This document shows positions 8,460-20,710 of a DNA stretch of 64,000 nt, one piece after another. Both the position numbers and the translations under genes were made by a program. Under the pieces are notes generated by a model. That model was not told the origin of the DNA, searched no databases, and saw only the letters and a list, made by a program, of their open reading frames with translations. Within the stretch, counting starts at the first letter, position 1. Every line of letters starts with the position of its first letter. This stretch comes from Saussurea involucrata (lineage: Eukaryota > Streptophyta > Magnoliopsida > Asterales > Asteraceae), in assembly GCA_033807775.1 (NCBI GenBank), contig CM066312.1, positions 26,261,696 to 26,325,695 of the forward strand, read 5' to 3'.

Positions 8460-11400
8460 ATGTCTGAAATACGAAGAAGTGGTCCAATTTCTCTACATTC
8501 TACAAAATCGATAATGGATTCATCCGATTCGGAAAATGATGAAGTACAAAATAGAGTTGCAGAGGAAGGGGCAATAAGAAATGATGAAGAAGATGAACAA
8601 ATGGATGAATCTGAAGGAAATGCGGATGAGGTAAACGTTAATATTGAACATGAACAGAGTGCTGCAGGTTCTATTATGTCAGATAGATCTATTCTAGTGG
8701 AAAGAGTTGTTCCTGAGAGTGAATGGTTGAAATTATCTGAAAATAACGGTGTTATATTGTTTGAGGAAAGTCGTTTTAAGCCTGAACACAGAATTATCAT
8801 GGAGTTATTCAAACATCATCCGTACAGAAAATGGTTTACAAGAAGTAAAAATGTGCCTGTTCAGTACATACAACAATGGTGGAAACATCTTAGGTTAGAA
8901 GATAATAAGTTTGTGTCTGAAATTGGAGGAGTGACATTTGTCTTATCTATCTCTGCACTAAGAGAAATGCTGAATCTACCAGAGAAAGATGATGTACAAT
9001 GAAGAACAGATTTTGAGGATTTACCCTTAACAGAGGAATTAATAGCAGAGTTTATGAAGTTGGGATACAATGAAGGATTGAGGACTCTCAGTTTGTTCAG
9101 AAGAAACAAATTACCACCTATTTGGGCTTGCTTCTTTCATGTGGTAAATAAATGTTTGTCAGGGAAGAATAGTTCTGCTGATCAAGGTTCTAAACAAATT
9201 CTTCAGATATTTCAGGGTTTAGTGAAGAATAGGCATTATGACTATACTTTAATACTTTGGGAAGATATGAAGAATACATTTGAGAAGAATCAGAAAGCAA
9301 TTCAGAAGAAAACAAAGGATGCTCCACTGACATACATTCCCTACATAAGGTACTGGCAAATTGTTATTTGGTATGCCATGCAGGAAAACAGAACAATCTC
9401 AAGAAGAACAAATGAAGAGCATGGTCCTACATTTTATTTGGGTAAGATGACCTCAGTAACAAGACTTGAAAACTATCCTAATCATAAACTATTGCCAAAA
9501 TCACTTAGGAGCTATATTCCAAGGGAGAGTGAGATTTTAAAAGCTTATTGCACCTCTATGGGAATTGAATTACCTCAAATCCCTACCCAAGAGGACCAAC
9601 CTGAGAAGAGAGGTGAGGGGTCTAGTCGAATTAGAGAGGGGGAGGATGTTCAGATGGGTGAACATTCTGAGAGACTTGAGGGGGAAAATTCTGAGAGCTT
9701 GGTTAGATTTGGTGAGGAAAAACAGAATGAGAGTGATGAGGATGAGAGATTGTCAACAGAGGTTCAAACAGAAAGAGATGCCTCTGAACCAGCTAATCTT
9801 GACCAGGTAACCACAAATGCTATTGGTTCACATCTCTTGGTGTCCAATATTGAAACAAACACCATGGACCTAGTGGTGGATCTTGAACAACCCATCCATA
9901 CCCACTCAGAAGCATTTCAACATGCTACTGTTTCACACAAATCCGGGGAACCATCCCAAACTCATTTGGAGGGAGGTGATAAATCCCAATTTATTTTTCA
10001 ACACATTGAGTCTGAATACCACAGTCCTATTCATATTGAGCCTGAAATTCTTTTCTACACTTGCACAAATCAGGAATTTCGTATTCCTGAAACAACATTC
10101 ATAGACATACCTAATGTTGGGTGTCGAGGATTGGATGGAAGTCCTGGTGAGGTGAACATTACAAAAGCCTCATTCAAACGTGCATCTGTTGTACAAGATG
10201 ACTGTGTGTTATCTACAGGCCATGAGCCCTCTGGGCACATGAAAACTGGACCATCTGTTGGTTCAGGTTCACTGTTAGAAACTTCTGAATTTGAAAAGAT
10301 TCAGAAACAAAACAAGGAGATGGGGGAAAAAGTAGAAAATTTGGAGAAGAGGGTGGAGGATTTGAATGATGAAGTATCAGATTTGAAAGTTGTGTTGGAG
10401 AAAAAGTTGATTTCTGTTGAAACCAAGGTAGATGATGTAAAGAAATCCTTGGATTCTCACAAAAAGGAGATCGTGGATATAATGTCTGGTTTTCAAAAAG
10501 ATATGTTAAAACAGATGCAAGGTATGCAGGAATCTATACTGAAAGCACTGAGTGTATCTTTGGCTTCTACCTCAAAGCCTCTTGATCCTGTTCCTACTGC
10601 AGAAGCTGAACCTGAAGTTGCTTTTAATCAGAACTTAAAAAGAAAGTTTGATGATAATGATCCTCATGATCATCAAAAGGGGGAGAAAAGACAAAGGTTA
10701 AGTTCTGATGATGATATTGGCATAGAAGATTTTGAGATGGCAGATATGCAATTAGCTAGTACAAAAAGTTCAGAAGATCAGATACAGGAAAATTTAAAGG
10801 CAATAACTCAGATAGTTCAGATTGATAGCTCAGATACAGAGGAAATGGAGTTGGGAAGTATTGATAGTAATGAATCAGATAAAACAGAGGAATTGAACTT
10901 GGATACTGGGATGGAAGGAAACTCAGATGAAACTGTAGCTATTGAGGAATCTGATTTGAGAATAGAAGAAATAGTGGAAAGTACAGTGGTAAACAGGTGT
11001 ACAGATATTGTGGTTTATAACAGAGAAAGGGCAATGGAGTCTGAATCAGAAGAAAGGAGGTTGAATGAAGAATTGATCAGAAGAATGCATAATGAAGTAG
11101 TCAGAGCTTTGAGTGTTCAGAAAATTCATAAAGGGATAAAAGTGATAAGACCCATTGATCTAATGGGAGAAGAAGACAGAACTGTGAATTATACTCAGGA
11201 TTTTAAAGATGATTTTAGGTTTAACTTTTGTGATGAGTTAAATACAGAAGAAGAGTATGTGAAAGTGAAAGATTTATTTATGCCTTCTGAATATGTATTC
11301 AGAAAACCAATTGAGATTCCAAAGATTAAATTGCAAAGACTAGAAGAACCTGTGTGTGATTTCATTCTAGAGTTAAGTGATGTGCCATTAGCCAGACAAT

Positions 11401-13136
11401 TTCATGATGATATTTTTCCTGAGGAAATATATGATAATCTCTACTACACAGAAGGAGAGTATGAGCTTTTGGAAAGTAACATTGATGGTTTTATGGATGA
11501 CAGAGCTCAGATGGTCTACTCAGAAGCTTCTAACAGGTTCAGAGTTCCTGACTCAAAACTGCATATTCAGAAAAGAATCGAGAAAGTTCTGATGTTTCAA
11601 CAAGATGAATTCAATGGTTTAATGTTTGTTAGAATGGAAGTACTGAAAGAAAGAAATACAAAGGTTTCCATGTCTACATTTGATTTTCACAGATTGACTC
11701 TTGATGATCAGATCTTTCTAGTCAAGTTCTTTGCTAGCACTGAAGAAGCCTTGATAGAAATTGAATGCAGAAGACTTCTGGGTATTTATGTCAGAAATAT
11801 ATACTTGTATGACTTCCAGTTGGCTATTGAAGAAAGAAAAGAAAAGTGTAATCTGAATTCTCCCTCAAAGAAAACAGAAGTTGATTTGCATGTGAAGGGA
11901 TTTGTGAATGAAGGAATGGAGACAGAAGGGTTCACATATATGGTTCACGAAAGGCTTGAATTGTTCAGATTAAAAGAGTTGGTGAAGTACAGTGATGCAA
12001 CTCTGAATTGGTTGTTGATTAGAATGGAAGTAAGTATGGATGCTGAAAAAGAGAGTTTAAAGAAGAGATGCATAAACTGTGTGAAGAGGAGGTTGGATCT
12101 TAGAAGAAAAATCAGAAACAGTAGTGAATGGTTGCTATCTGAGGTGAATCCCAAAAATATTCTACATAATGATTTTGTGTTCCCTGCTGAGTATGAAGTG
12201 AATGGAATTTTGTCAGATGAAGTTGAAGAAATGCAGAACACAATATCTCAGAATGTGCAGATAACTAGTTTTGATCAAGCTGAACAGTCTGAACCAAAAG
12301 AAGATGAAATATCTATTGATCTAAATGGATACTTTCTTGAATTTGATTTACCTGAGTTCTTCAAACCAAAAGAGGTACAATTCTTGGATGTGTATTATGA
12401 TATACCTAAGGAGACTCAGATATGGTTGGCTGAAAAATTAAGATGTCTTGGCAAAACAAAGCAAGCTGTTTACTCAGATTTTTTAATCACTGGAATCAGA
12501 GAGTTGAGGGTTAAGAAATTCAGAAAGATGGAGTACTTATCTTTTGAAGTTCTGAGAGAAGATGGCAAGGTTTATTACTTTACTGATGCAGATTTTGAGA
12601 AACTATCAGTAGTTGACTTCTACAGATTACACAGCTTTCTATGCTTCAAAGAGTCGAGCAAAGACAGAAATGAAAGGAAGGCCAGAAGTGTGGTAATTGA
12701 GGCCATGTTCTATATCTTAAGGTGGCACTGTTACACAGATTTTCAAATAGCTTTGTACCTACAAAAGTCATGTGTTTATCTGGCAAATCCCAACACAGAT
12801 CATGAACAGAAAAAGAAGTTAAAGATTGGAAGTGTTCACAAATATCCAGAGTTGGGAGTATTTTTGAAAAACAAAAGTGGAAAGATTTTCTTCAGAGCAA
12901 AGGAAACCGCAAAATACTGTTCTGGAACTTTAAGAATCATAAAGCACAATTTGGAGAAAAATATGCTGAAAGTGAAGGAAGCAAACATGATTCAAGAAGC
13001 AATCAATCAGCAAGTTGAGATTATTCAAGAAATCATTGACAAAATTGATAAAAGGCTTAATCTGAGAAATGTGCTACTTCAGAAGATTGTTCCTGCTCTG
13101 AAAGAACTGGATGATGCAAAGTTTAAGTTTATTTGA
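8460..13136 (+). CDS. S1 post-pol ORF (envelope position), one internal TGA
   Basis: 1558 codons from ATG 8460 (MSEIRRSGP), interrupted only by TGA at 9000-9002. The N-terminal domain (about residues 90-320) shares LPPIWACFFHVVNKCLSGK and YIPYIRYWQIVIWYAMQ with S3. A long acidic/Ser-rich linker follows, then a coiled coil (about 10270-10560) and an NLS-like stretch KRKFDDNDPHDHQKGEKRQR (10636-10700). The C-terminal part holds two copies of a module (about 11600-12120 and 12530-13080). I see no signal peptide or hydrophobic span. Function unknown: it sits where SIRE1-type elements carry an 'env-like' ORF, but it looks nuclear. Confidence 0.8.
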
Positions 13137-13151
13137 CAAAAAGGGGGAGAT
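13137..13151 (+). other. S1 polypurine tract
   Basis: CAAAAAGGGGGAGAT directly before the 3' LTR, the primer for plus-strand DNA synthesis. Confidence 0.9.
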
Positions 13152-13730
13152 TGTTAGATCTGAAGTTTTGTCAATAAACCAAGTGTTGAAGATCTGATAA
13201 GAGGACTCAGATGTTCTGAGTAGAGAAGTCAGAGGTCTGACTGTGAAGTCAGAAGTATTGATCAGTGGAAAGAGAAGTCAGATGTCTGATAAGAAGAGTC
13301 AGATGGTCTGAGTAGAAGACTCAGATGATCTGAGTAGAGGAGTCAGAGATATGAGAGAAAAAGTCAGAAGATCTGAGAAGCTTTATCAGAAGAATGTTCA
13401 GAAGTTCTGAACTACCTGTTCAGAACTTAGGACAAGATACTTTACTTAGTATTTTATAAACTAATTAGGACACGTGTTATGTTCTTATTAGTCTTTCTTA
13501 TTTGTACTGTAGCTTTAAGATGTCCGTTGCAGTATAAATAGTAGTTAGCTCTATGTTGCTAACTGATTGATTTTTCCCGTATAACTTTGTATTCATTCTC
13601 TGTAATCTTTGAGATTCTCTCTCTCATAGATCTGTAATTCTGTTCATCATTGAATACAATTGGGCTTGATCATACAACTTCTCAATTACTGCTTTCTATA
13701 TTGATTGTAAGATTAGATCCTGTTCTTACA
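13152..13730 (+). repeat. S1 3' LTR
   Basis: 579 bp, near-identical to 136-713. Differences seen: one extra A in the dyad cluster, G to A in GAGAGAAA(G/A)AGTC, T to G in CTTA(T/G)GACA and A to T before GCTAACTG. Followed by GTGTT, the target-site duplication. Confidence 0.95.
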
Positions 13731-15550
13731 GTGTTTTATCTACTTTCTTGGTTGGAGCCATATTCAAAATACGGGTAGCAGTAATTAAGGCGTAACTCCA
13801 AAATGATAAAGGAAGAGTGCTCCAATTCATCATAGAGCGAACCATATCTAGTAAGGTTCGGTTCCTCCTCTCAGACACACCATTGTGTTGTCGTGTTCTA
13901 GTTGGAGTAAGTTGTGAGATAATCCCACGATGCTCTAGATGATTTAGGAATTCATCACTCAGATATTCACTTCCTCTATCGGAGTGAAGGACTTTAAAGG
14001 TTTTATTGAGTTGATTCTCAACTTCACTTTGAAACAATTTGAACATTTCAAATGCTTCATGTTTATGTTTCATCAAATAAACATAACCATAACGACTGAA
14101 GTCGTCAATGAAGGTGATGAAGAATCTAGCACCATCTCTTGATATGGTTCTGAAAGGACCGCATACATCAGTATGTATGATTCCTAACAGATCTTTAGCC
14201 CTTTCACTAGAACCAGAGAAAGGAGCTTTGGTCATCTTCCCACATAGACAAGATTCGCATATATCAAATGATTCATCCTCATTTGCCTTCAAAATACCAC
14301 TCTTTTGAAGTTGGGATATGCGTTTCTTGTTTATATGGCCAAGACGACAATGCCATAAATAAGAATTGCTTAAATCATTCTTGAGTCTTTTGGTGTTAGC
14401 ATGGTATATAGAACTATCGTTTATTGGACTATCTAGTTTTACTTCGTATATTCCATTAAGAGGTCTAGCCTCGAAATAGAGCATATCATTCTTGTAAGCA
14501 TGAATAAAATCGTCTTTAAAATGATAAGTAAAACCAGATTGTTTTAAACGAGCAACTGAAATAATATTCCTGGTCAAGCCAGGGACATAACATACATTGT
14601 TTAATGTCAAATACAGGCCATTCGGTAAATGTAATTCGTAATCTCCTAAAGCTTGAGCTTCAACTCTTGCTCCATTTCCCACGTGGAGTACGATTTCGCC
14701 TGTCTTCAGCTGCTTACTTTTTCTGAACCCATGTAACATGTTACATATGTGAGTTCCACCCCCAGTATCTAATACCCAAGTGTTAGGTGAAAAAGTAAAA
14801 AGATCTAATTCTGTCACATAGATACCTGAAGACCCTGTCTCGGTCTTTTTCTTCTTCAACCCAGCCATGTAAGTAGGACATTTCCTTTTCCAATGACCAA
14901 TCGCGCCACATTCAAAACATGAGTCTTCTTTGGCCACTTTCTCCTTATTTTTAGTTTGAAGGGTTCGGGCAACCTGCTTGCCTTTGCCCTTAACAAACTT
15001 AGCCTTGGAGTTAAGGGTTTTGGGTTTCTTGGTTCCACCCTACCGAATCATGAGCACATGAGGGGTTTTCTTTGGGAGATTCTTATCAGCAGTTTTGAGC
15101 ATCTGATGCAGTTCTGAGATAGGTTTCTCCCAACCATTCATGTTATAGTTCATGATGAAGGGGTCAGAGGATTTGGGCAAAGAGTTCAGAATTATATCCG
15201 TTGCCAATTCCGTTGGATATTTAGAGCCAAGACGCTCCAAATGATCCAAATGACCTTTCATCATGAGGACGTGGTTTCTCACATTTCCTCCCTCCTCCAT
15301 CTTACATGCATGCAACGATCGAACGGTTTCGAAGCATTCTGTTCAGGCTTGCTGTTGGAACATTTCCTTCAGCTGATTGATCATATCAAATGCCGTGTGA
15401 TTCTCGAAAATATCTTGAAGTTCAGGAATCATTGAGGCCAGCATGAGACTCGACACTTCGACCGAATCATCCACATGTTTCGACCATTTAGCGTGAGGAG
15501 CCCTAGGAGTAACGAGAGGTTCATCGGGAATTGGGGTATCCAACACTTGC
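13731..15550 (-). pseudogene. OC gag-pol: gag, zinc knuckle, protease, integrase core
   Basis: The minus-strand frame is constant throughout. Gag (15550 down to about 15040) contains LEDIF-type and LATDIILNSLPKS copia gag motifs. CFECGAIGHWKRKC is the zinc knuckle (near 14900). FSPNTWVLDTGGGTHICN is the protease, with DTGG rather than DTG/DSG-S. YLWHCRLGHINKKR is the pre-integrase region, and HTDVCGPF and HSDRGSEYLSDEF are integrase core motifs. TGA at 15343-15345 and TAG at 15040-15042 interrupt it. S1 cuts it after KKVDKT. It cannot encode a full polyprotein now. Confidence 0.9.
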
Positions 15551-15722
15551 TGCTGATCCAAACCCTCAGTGATTTGATAATGACCCTCTCTTTAACACTT
15601 AGTGAAAATTGTAAGTAAACAATATGTATTAGAGTTTCATTATCGCTGGTAAGTACTAAGACTTTACAATACCGCTGAAAGGAACTCTCGCTCTTTAGAT
15701 TAGACATTCAGCGAACACTGTT
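15551..15722 (+). repeat. S2 5' LTR, first part
   Basis: Matches the start of the 3' LTR (58744 onward) until GCGAACACTGTT, where LINE L1 is inserted. Confidence 0.92.
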
Positions 15723-16089
15723 ATTTTTTTTGGAAAGGAGGCGACACTCCTGGCAATTCATAAATACGGAAAAAAGAAATACACCTAAACGGCGAGGGAC
15801 TCCCTCCCAATAAAGGAATCCTCCCACAAATTAGGACATGCCCTAAAACGGAAAGGAAAACCAAACTAGGACGCAGCAAGCACCAACAAACAAAACATAC
15901 CACAAAGCAAACAACCAAAAAGTACAAAGAGTACTAATAAAGACCAACATAATAAACAAGATCCTACGACCATCAAGCAAGCAATGAGCCGCCTCATAGC
16001 AGCGCCAAAACCACAGAAACGAAGGCAGCTTCATCATTAGTCACCAATCGATCTTCCCCTTGCTCTTCTTCCCGTGCATCCAGCAAGTC

Positions 16090-17033
16090 GCATCAAAACC
16101 ACCCTCTTAACAAGTTCAATAATGTCATCCGAGCTCCTTCACTTATCCGTGAACAAACGTGCATTGCGTTCTTGCCAAAGGTGATAAATGGTAGCCGCAA
16201 AAAGCAGCTTATGACGTAACACACCCGGTCGCACTCGCCTATGTTGGAAAGCATCAAGAATTTCACTCTATCGTGAGGGAATAGCCGCCACTTGCATATC
16301 TCCAACAATGACCCTCCAAACCTGATTCGCAAAACCACAGTAAAAAAACAAGTGATCGTGTGAGTCCATACAGAGATTACACAACGAACAACATAATGTA
16401 GTCGTGTTACGTGACCACAGTCTCATCCTATCCTGTGTTGGAGGTCTTTGCCGGAAAGCAAGCCATAAACAAACTGCATGCTTTGGAATATGATTCGGAA
16501 ACCAGCACCAATCCGCCCAAGGAACTTCCGTATAAGGCCCATCAATCGACTTCCACACCTCCGAAACAGCAAATTGATCCTTAACACCAACTGATAGAGA
16601 AGGAACCGCAACTGAAACAAGTTCAGTGTAACTATTAGTCCATTCAACAGGCCATATTTGGATAGAGGCAAGCACATCCGACACTTTTGTGTAACTCAAA
16701 AAATCCGGCAGCTGTAAACACTCTATAGGGAAGAAGGCGAGATAGCCGGCCCACCTCCAACCACTTATCCTCCCAAGCATTAGTTAAAGTACCATCACCA
16801 ATAACATGGGTAAAGAAAGGTCTAACCTGTTCCCGAAGGGCAAGCAAACGCCTCCAAATCCACGTGGAAGTAGAACGTACCGCCACGGACCAGAAACTAG
16901 CACCCCGTAATCGATATGCATAGATCCAATTTACCCATACTGAGTCCCTTTGCCGCACAATATCCCACACATGCGATGTTAGAAGAGTACGGTTCCACAA
17001 TGCTAACCGTTTTAGCCCCAAGCCCCCATGCAT
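16090..17033 (-). pseudogene. L1 ORF2 C-terminus with zf-RVT domain
   Basis: Two overlapping frames (17033-16644 and 16780-16268) carry the LINE C-terminal part: LGLKRLALWNRTLL, TSTWIWRRLLALREQ, NAWEDKW, then the zinc-binding region IPKHAVCLWLAFRQRPPTQD and CSLCNLCMDSHDHLFF. A frameshift near 16760 and one at about 16268 break it. The region is linked to LINE reverse transcriptases but of unknown exact role. Confidence 0.8.
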
Positions 17034-18349
17034 TTAGGTTTACAAACATCATTCCAAGCAACCCGACTCCTCCCTCTTGAAGCATCTCCATGGGTCCATA
17101 AAAAGTCCCGGAAAAGACGCTCAAGATCATGAATCACCGAGGCCGGTAATGTAAACACCGACATCCAATACAATTGCAATGACTCCAACACGGACTTTAT
17201 CAATTGTAACCGACCCCCAAAAGACAAAAACTTTGTTTTCCAATTCAAAACACGGTTTCGTACCTTCAGAATAAGCGGCTGAAAATCCCCAACCCTTAAT
17301 TTCCTCGAAGAGAGCGGAACTCCAAGATATCGAAAAGGCAAGGTACCTCGTTGGAAAGGCAAAATTGCCGAAATCTCTTGCATGACCGGTTCATCCACAT
17401 TCGAAAAATAAGCAGAACTTTTTGCCATGCTAGGCCGTAACCCGGATGCATTAGCAAAGTCATCTAAGGCATGCTTCAAGCACCTAACCGAAGGAGCATC
17501 TCCTCTAGTGAAAACCATAAGATCGTCTGCAAAACATAGATGCGTTAGAGAAATACGAGGGCAACCTTTGTGAAACCTAAAACCCCCATCCAACTCAATC
17601 TGACGAGCTAAGAAACAAGAAAAAGCCTCCATAACCAAAGTGAACAAGTAAGGAGAAAGACGATAGCCCTGGCGAATGCCCCTTTCCCCTTTAAAAAACC
17701 CGTGGGATTCACCATTAAGAGTGATCGAGTATGAGGTGGTGGAAACAACTTCCATGATCCAATTACGCATGATGGGATGAAAACCCATACCCTCCAAAAC
17801 AGTGGCCAAAAAACCCCAATCAATAGTATCATAAGCTTTTTGAATATCGATTTTGAACGAACAAGATGGAGGCCCATTCGCACGATCGTACCCCACCACA
17901 AGCTCATGAGCCATAATGATGTTGTCCGTAATCCTCCGACCGGGGATAAAAGCTGATTGGTTAGAACTAACCAACGAATCAAGAAAGTCACGAATCCTCC
18001 AAAACAAGATTTTGCTTATACATTTATAAATGACCTTACAAAGAGATATGGGTTGATACTCCGTAACCCTAAAGGAATTCGGAGACTTAGGGATCAAGCA
18101 AATAGAAGTATGATTTAGCTCCCGTGCCAATCTCCCTCTATAAAAGAAATCCTGTACGGCCAATTCAACATCACCCCCCACAATGTCCCAAGAGGCCTTG
18201 AAGAATTTTGACGAGAACCCATCAGACCCAGGTGCACGGTCATCACCAATATCGAACATAGCCCTTTTAACCTCATTATTAGTTATCGGCCGAACCATAA
18301 AGTTTGCATCCTCAATAGACAGTTTTGATCTAAAAAAACCCAAAGGCAA
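17012..18349 (-). pseudogene. L1 reverse transcriptase
   Basis: About 445 residues of L1-clade RT: DDRAPGSDGFSSKFF, LIPKSPNSFRVTEYQPISLC, SNQSAFIPGRRITDN, KIDIQKAYDTIDW, GIRQGYRLSPYLF, catalytic FADDLM (about 17517-17534) and GLRPSMAKSSAYFSN. The frame ends by frameshift at about 17012, where the C-terminal part continues in another frame. The GIRQG-Y-RLSPYLF step has Y where P/D is common. The 5' part of ORF2 (endonuclease) is absent, so the copy is dead. Confidence 0.9.
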
Positions 18350-18356
18350 CGAGGGG

Positions 18357-19137
18357 CAGTAGCTCTGAGCCTGTTCAGTCTCTGTGATGATCGCTGATAG
18401 TTTAGTTGTTTACTTATGATCCCTGAAGACAAGTTTCACGTCAACAAAGGTTCTACGCTGAAGTCGAAGATCAAGCCCAAAAACCAGCGACAAGTCTACT
18501 AATGAACTGATGCGGATAACAGCGAGGTCACAGAATTGTGCATTCAACGTGAAGTATCAAGTAGAAGACTTCAGCAATCGCTGAGCTTTATCATTCATTG
18601 ATAAAGTACTGATTCAACGAAAGCTGATCATGAAGTTTTCTTACAAAGTACTATTGTCTTACCTCCCTTGCACGTCTCCGTACGAACTGTCAGAACGGAC
18701 CTCCCTTCTGTCTAGAATCGTACAACAAACTCTGATTCTACACTGTGCACCATGCGGCTACTAAGGTTGTCTACAAAGGTTAAAACGTGCAACCACTCAG
18801 TTGCTGCCACGTGTAAAGTAACACTGCTATGCATTAAATGCATGCAGTATATAAGAAGAACCCTACTTCAGAAATGAAGTGCTCGGGCCATCTTCTTCTT
18901 CCTTACTACTGTGTGTTAGGTTATTACTCGTAATTTCCTTATCTCCTTTCTGTCTTTATTTTAGTGCAAGAAACTTAGTGTTCTTAACTTGTTTAGATTA
19001 GGTTAATCCTTAATCTTGTTCCGCAACAACTTGTAAATTGTTTTAAGATTTATCAATAAACAATTTAGAAAGTAAAAATCGTGTGTTTGTATTCAACACC
19101 CACTTCTACAAACTTGTATAACCCTTCGGGACCAACA
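18357..19137 (+). repeat. S2 5' LTR, second part
   Basis: Resumes at CAGTAGCTCTGAGCC and runs to ACCAACA. Contains CACGTG at 18808-18813 and TATATAAG at 18848-18855, likely the promoter of the genomic RNA, plus several TCAGCG/CGCTGA words such as TTCAGCAATCGCTGAG. Confidence 0.92.
18808..18855 (+). promoter_or_regulatory. S2 LTR promoter: G-box and TATA box
   Basis: CACGTG followed 35 bp later by TATATAAG. In the 3' LTR the G-box has decayed to CACATG while TATATAAG is kept at 59411-59418. Confidence 0.65.
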
Positions 19138-19139
19138 AG

Positions 19140-19151
19140 TGGTATCAGAGC
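19140..19151 (+). other. S2 primer-binding site
   Basis: TGGTATCAGAGC two bases after the LTR, complementary to initiator tRNA-Met. Confidence 0.92.
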
Positions 19152-19218
19152 AGTTTTGTTTAATCTCATAAACAAGATCTTATCTATACTAATCTTCTCT
19201 TCCTTGCTATTTCTTAAA

Positions 19219-20710
19219 ATGGCTACCAACACAAACACAAACTATATTGACAACGGTTCTCGTGCAAAACCCCCTAGATTCTCCAGAGATAACTTTAATC
19301 TGTTGAAAAATAGGATGATTCTCTTCTTAGAAGGTGTAGACCCTACACATACCTTACTATCTTGAAAACGACCCATATATTCCTGTAAGAATTGATCCTG
19401 AAGTTCCAGCCGCTGAGAATAGAGCTGCTATTCCAGAAAGGTTGGTTCCCAAGGAAATTCATATGTGGATTGATGAAGATAAGAAGAAAGTGGCTATCGA
19501 CACTAAAGCTAGATCCATTCTTTCCATGGCTCTTCCTGACGAAGTCTACCATTCCGTCATGAACCTGAAAACCTCTAAAGCCATGTGGGACACAATCTGT
19601 ATTCAGTATGAAGGTACTTCTGAAGTCCAGGACTCACGTAAGATCAACCTGGTAAGACAGTACGAAAGCTTCATTTGTGGTAAGAATGAATCTCTCTCTG
19701 AAGTACACCAACGTTTTAACTGCTTAATAATAGATCTGAAAACTGTTGGTAAGGAATATTCTAACTTTGAAGTACTGACAAAGTTCTTAGAATGTTTACC
19801 TGAAAGCTGGGACAGTTATTCAATGTGTCTCAAGCTATCAAAGGATCTAAAATCTATGACTCTTTCTACCTTATATGGCACGATGCTTAATCATGAGCAA
19901 TCAAGTCATCTTAAGAAGAATCTTGTAAAAGATTCCAAAAGCACCCATGTTGCTTTACTCTCAGAGTTACCTTCCACTCAGCGATCTACTATCACTGTCA
20001 CTGAGTTGGAAACTAACTCTGAACGTTCAAAAGATTCTGACGCTTCAGATGACGATGAAACTCTGGCATTCCTGGCTAATAAGTTCAGGAGATTTGCTAG
20101 AAAGAGTAATTTCAGAAGGAACAAACCTCTTGCTATTACTGACAAGCCAAGATCATCAACTCTTGTTGATAAGGAAACTGCTACTTGCTATAACTGTGAA
20201 AAGATAGGACATTTTGCTAGCGAGTGCAGGTCAAAGAAAGTCTCTAGATCCTCAGCTTTTCCCAAGAAAAACTTTACTCCCAGGACTAGAGATGAAAAAT
20301 ACAAAAAGCTGAAAGAAAGGTATTCAAAGCTGAAAACCTTTAAGAAGAAAGGCAAATGCCTGATGGCTGACTATGATTGCGCTACCTCTGACGAAGAAGA
20401 ATCATCTGACTCTGAAGATGATGATGAAGCCAATCTATGTCTCATGGCCAAACTTGAAGATGAGGAAGAAAATTCTAACATTCCCTCTACTTCAACCTCT
20501 GCTACTAAGGTATCACCTTCCTTCTTTACCAATATTTTAAATATTGATGAAGCTGATAGTCTTCGAAAAATCGATCTGCTAACCAGAAGTTTATATGAAG
20601 CCATGAATGGCAAAACTGTTATTGAAAATAAAAACCTTTATCTCGCTGAACAGCTTAAAAACTGTCACCTTCAAATAGAAAAGCTTTCTAAAATTGAAGA
20701 AGATTTTTAA
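19219..20710 (+). pseudogene. gag: S2 gag, N-terminal part
   Basis: ATG 19219 (MATNTNTNYIDNGSRAKPPR) opens a copia gag. A frameshift near 19355 moves it to the frame that runs to 20710. The gag domain includes KATIDTKARSILSM-type sequence and SKAMWDTICIQYEG. A zinc knuckle CYNCEKIGHFASEC lies near 20185-20230, followed by a Lys-rich and then an acidic Ser/Glu stretch. The frame stops at TAA 20708-20710, but coiled-coil-like coding continues just after it. Confidence 0.85.

Larger units (their letters stand above)
136..13730 (+). mobile_element. S1: complete Sirevirus-like Ty1/copia element
   Basis: LTRs of 578 and 579 bp start TGTTAGATC and end TTACA. They are flanked by a perfect 5-bp duplication GTGTT (131-135 and 13731-13735). 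Inside are a tRNA-Met primer site, gag, protease-integrase-RT-RNase H in copia order, a long post-pol ORF and a polypurine tract. By eye the LTRs differ by three substitutions and one indel, so insertion was recent. Pol order with a large ORF downstream and extra AAGGGGGAG tracts fits the Sirevirus genus. It is inserted in OC integrase in the opposite orientation. Three nonsense codons and one frameshift are present. Confidence 0.95.
15723..18356 (-). mobile_element. L1: 5'-truncated plant LINE in the S2 LTR
   Basis: Minus-strand LINE ending in A8 (T8 on plus at 15724-15731), with 3' end sequence GAATTGCCAGGAGTGTCG shared with L3. It has RT and zinc-binding domains but no endonuclease or ORF1, so it is truncated at its 5' end (right side). 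Compared with the intact 3' LTR, the bases CATC are missing at the joint and no target duplication is visible. Confidence 0.9.

Noticed and set aside
8460..13136. Calling the post-pol ORF a true envelope glycoprotein
   Set aside because: No signal peptide, membrane anchor or Cys-rich ectodomain is visible; NLS-like clusters point elsewhere.
15542..15546. AACAC as the S2 target duplication (also present at 59696-59700)
   Set aside because: It would move both LTR ends away from TG...CA and overlap the ACCAACA end seen in both LTRs; CTTGC/CATAC with canonical ends fits better, though it is imperfect.
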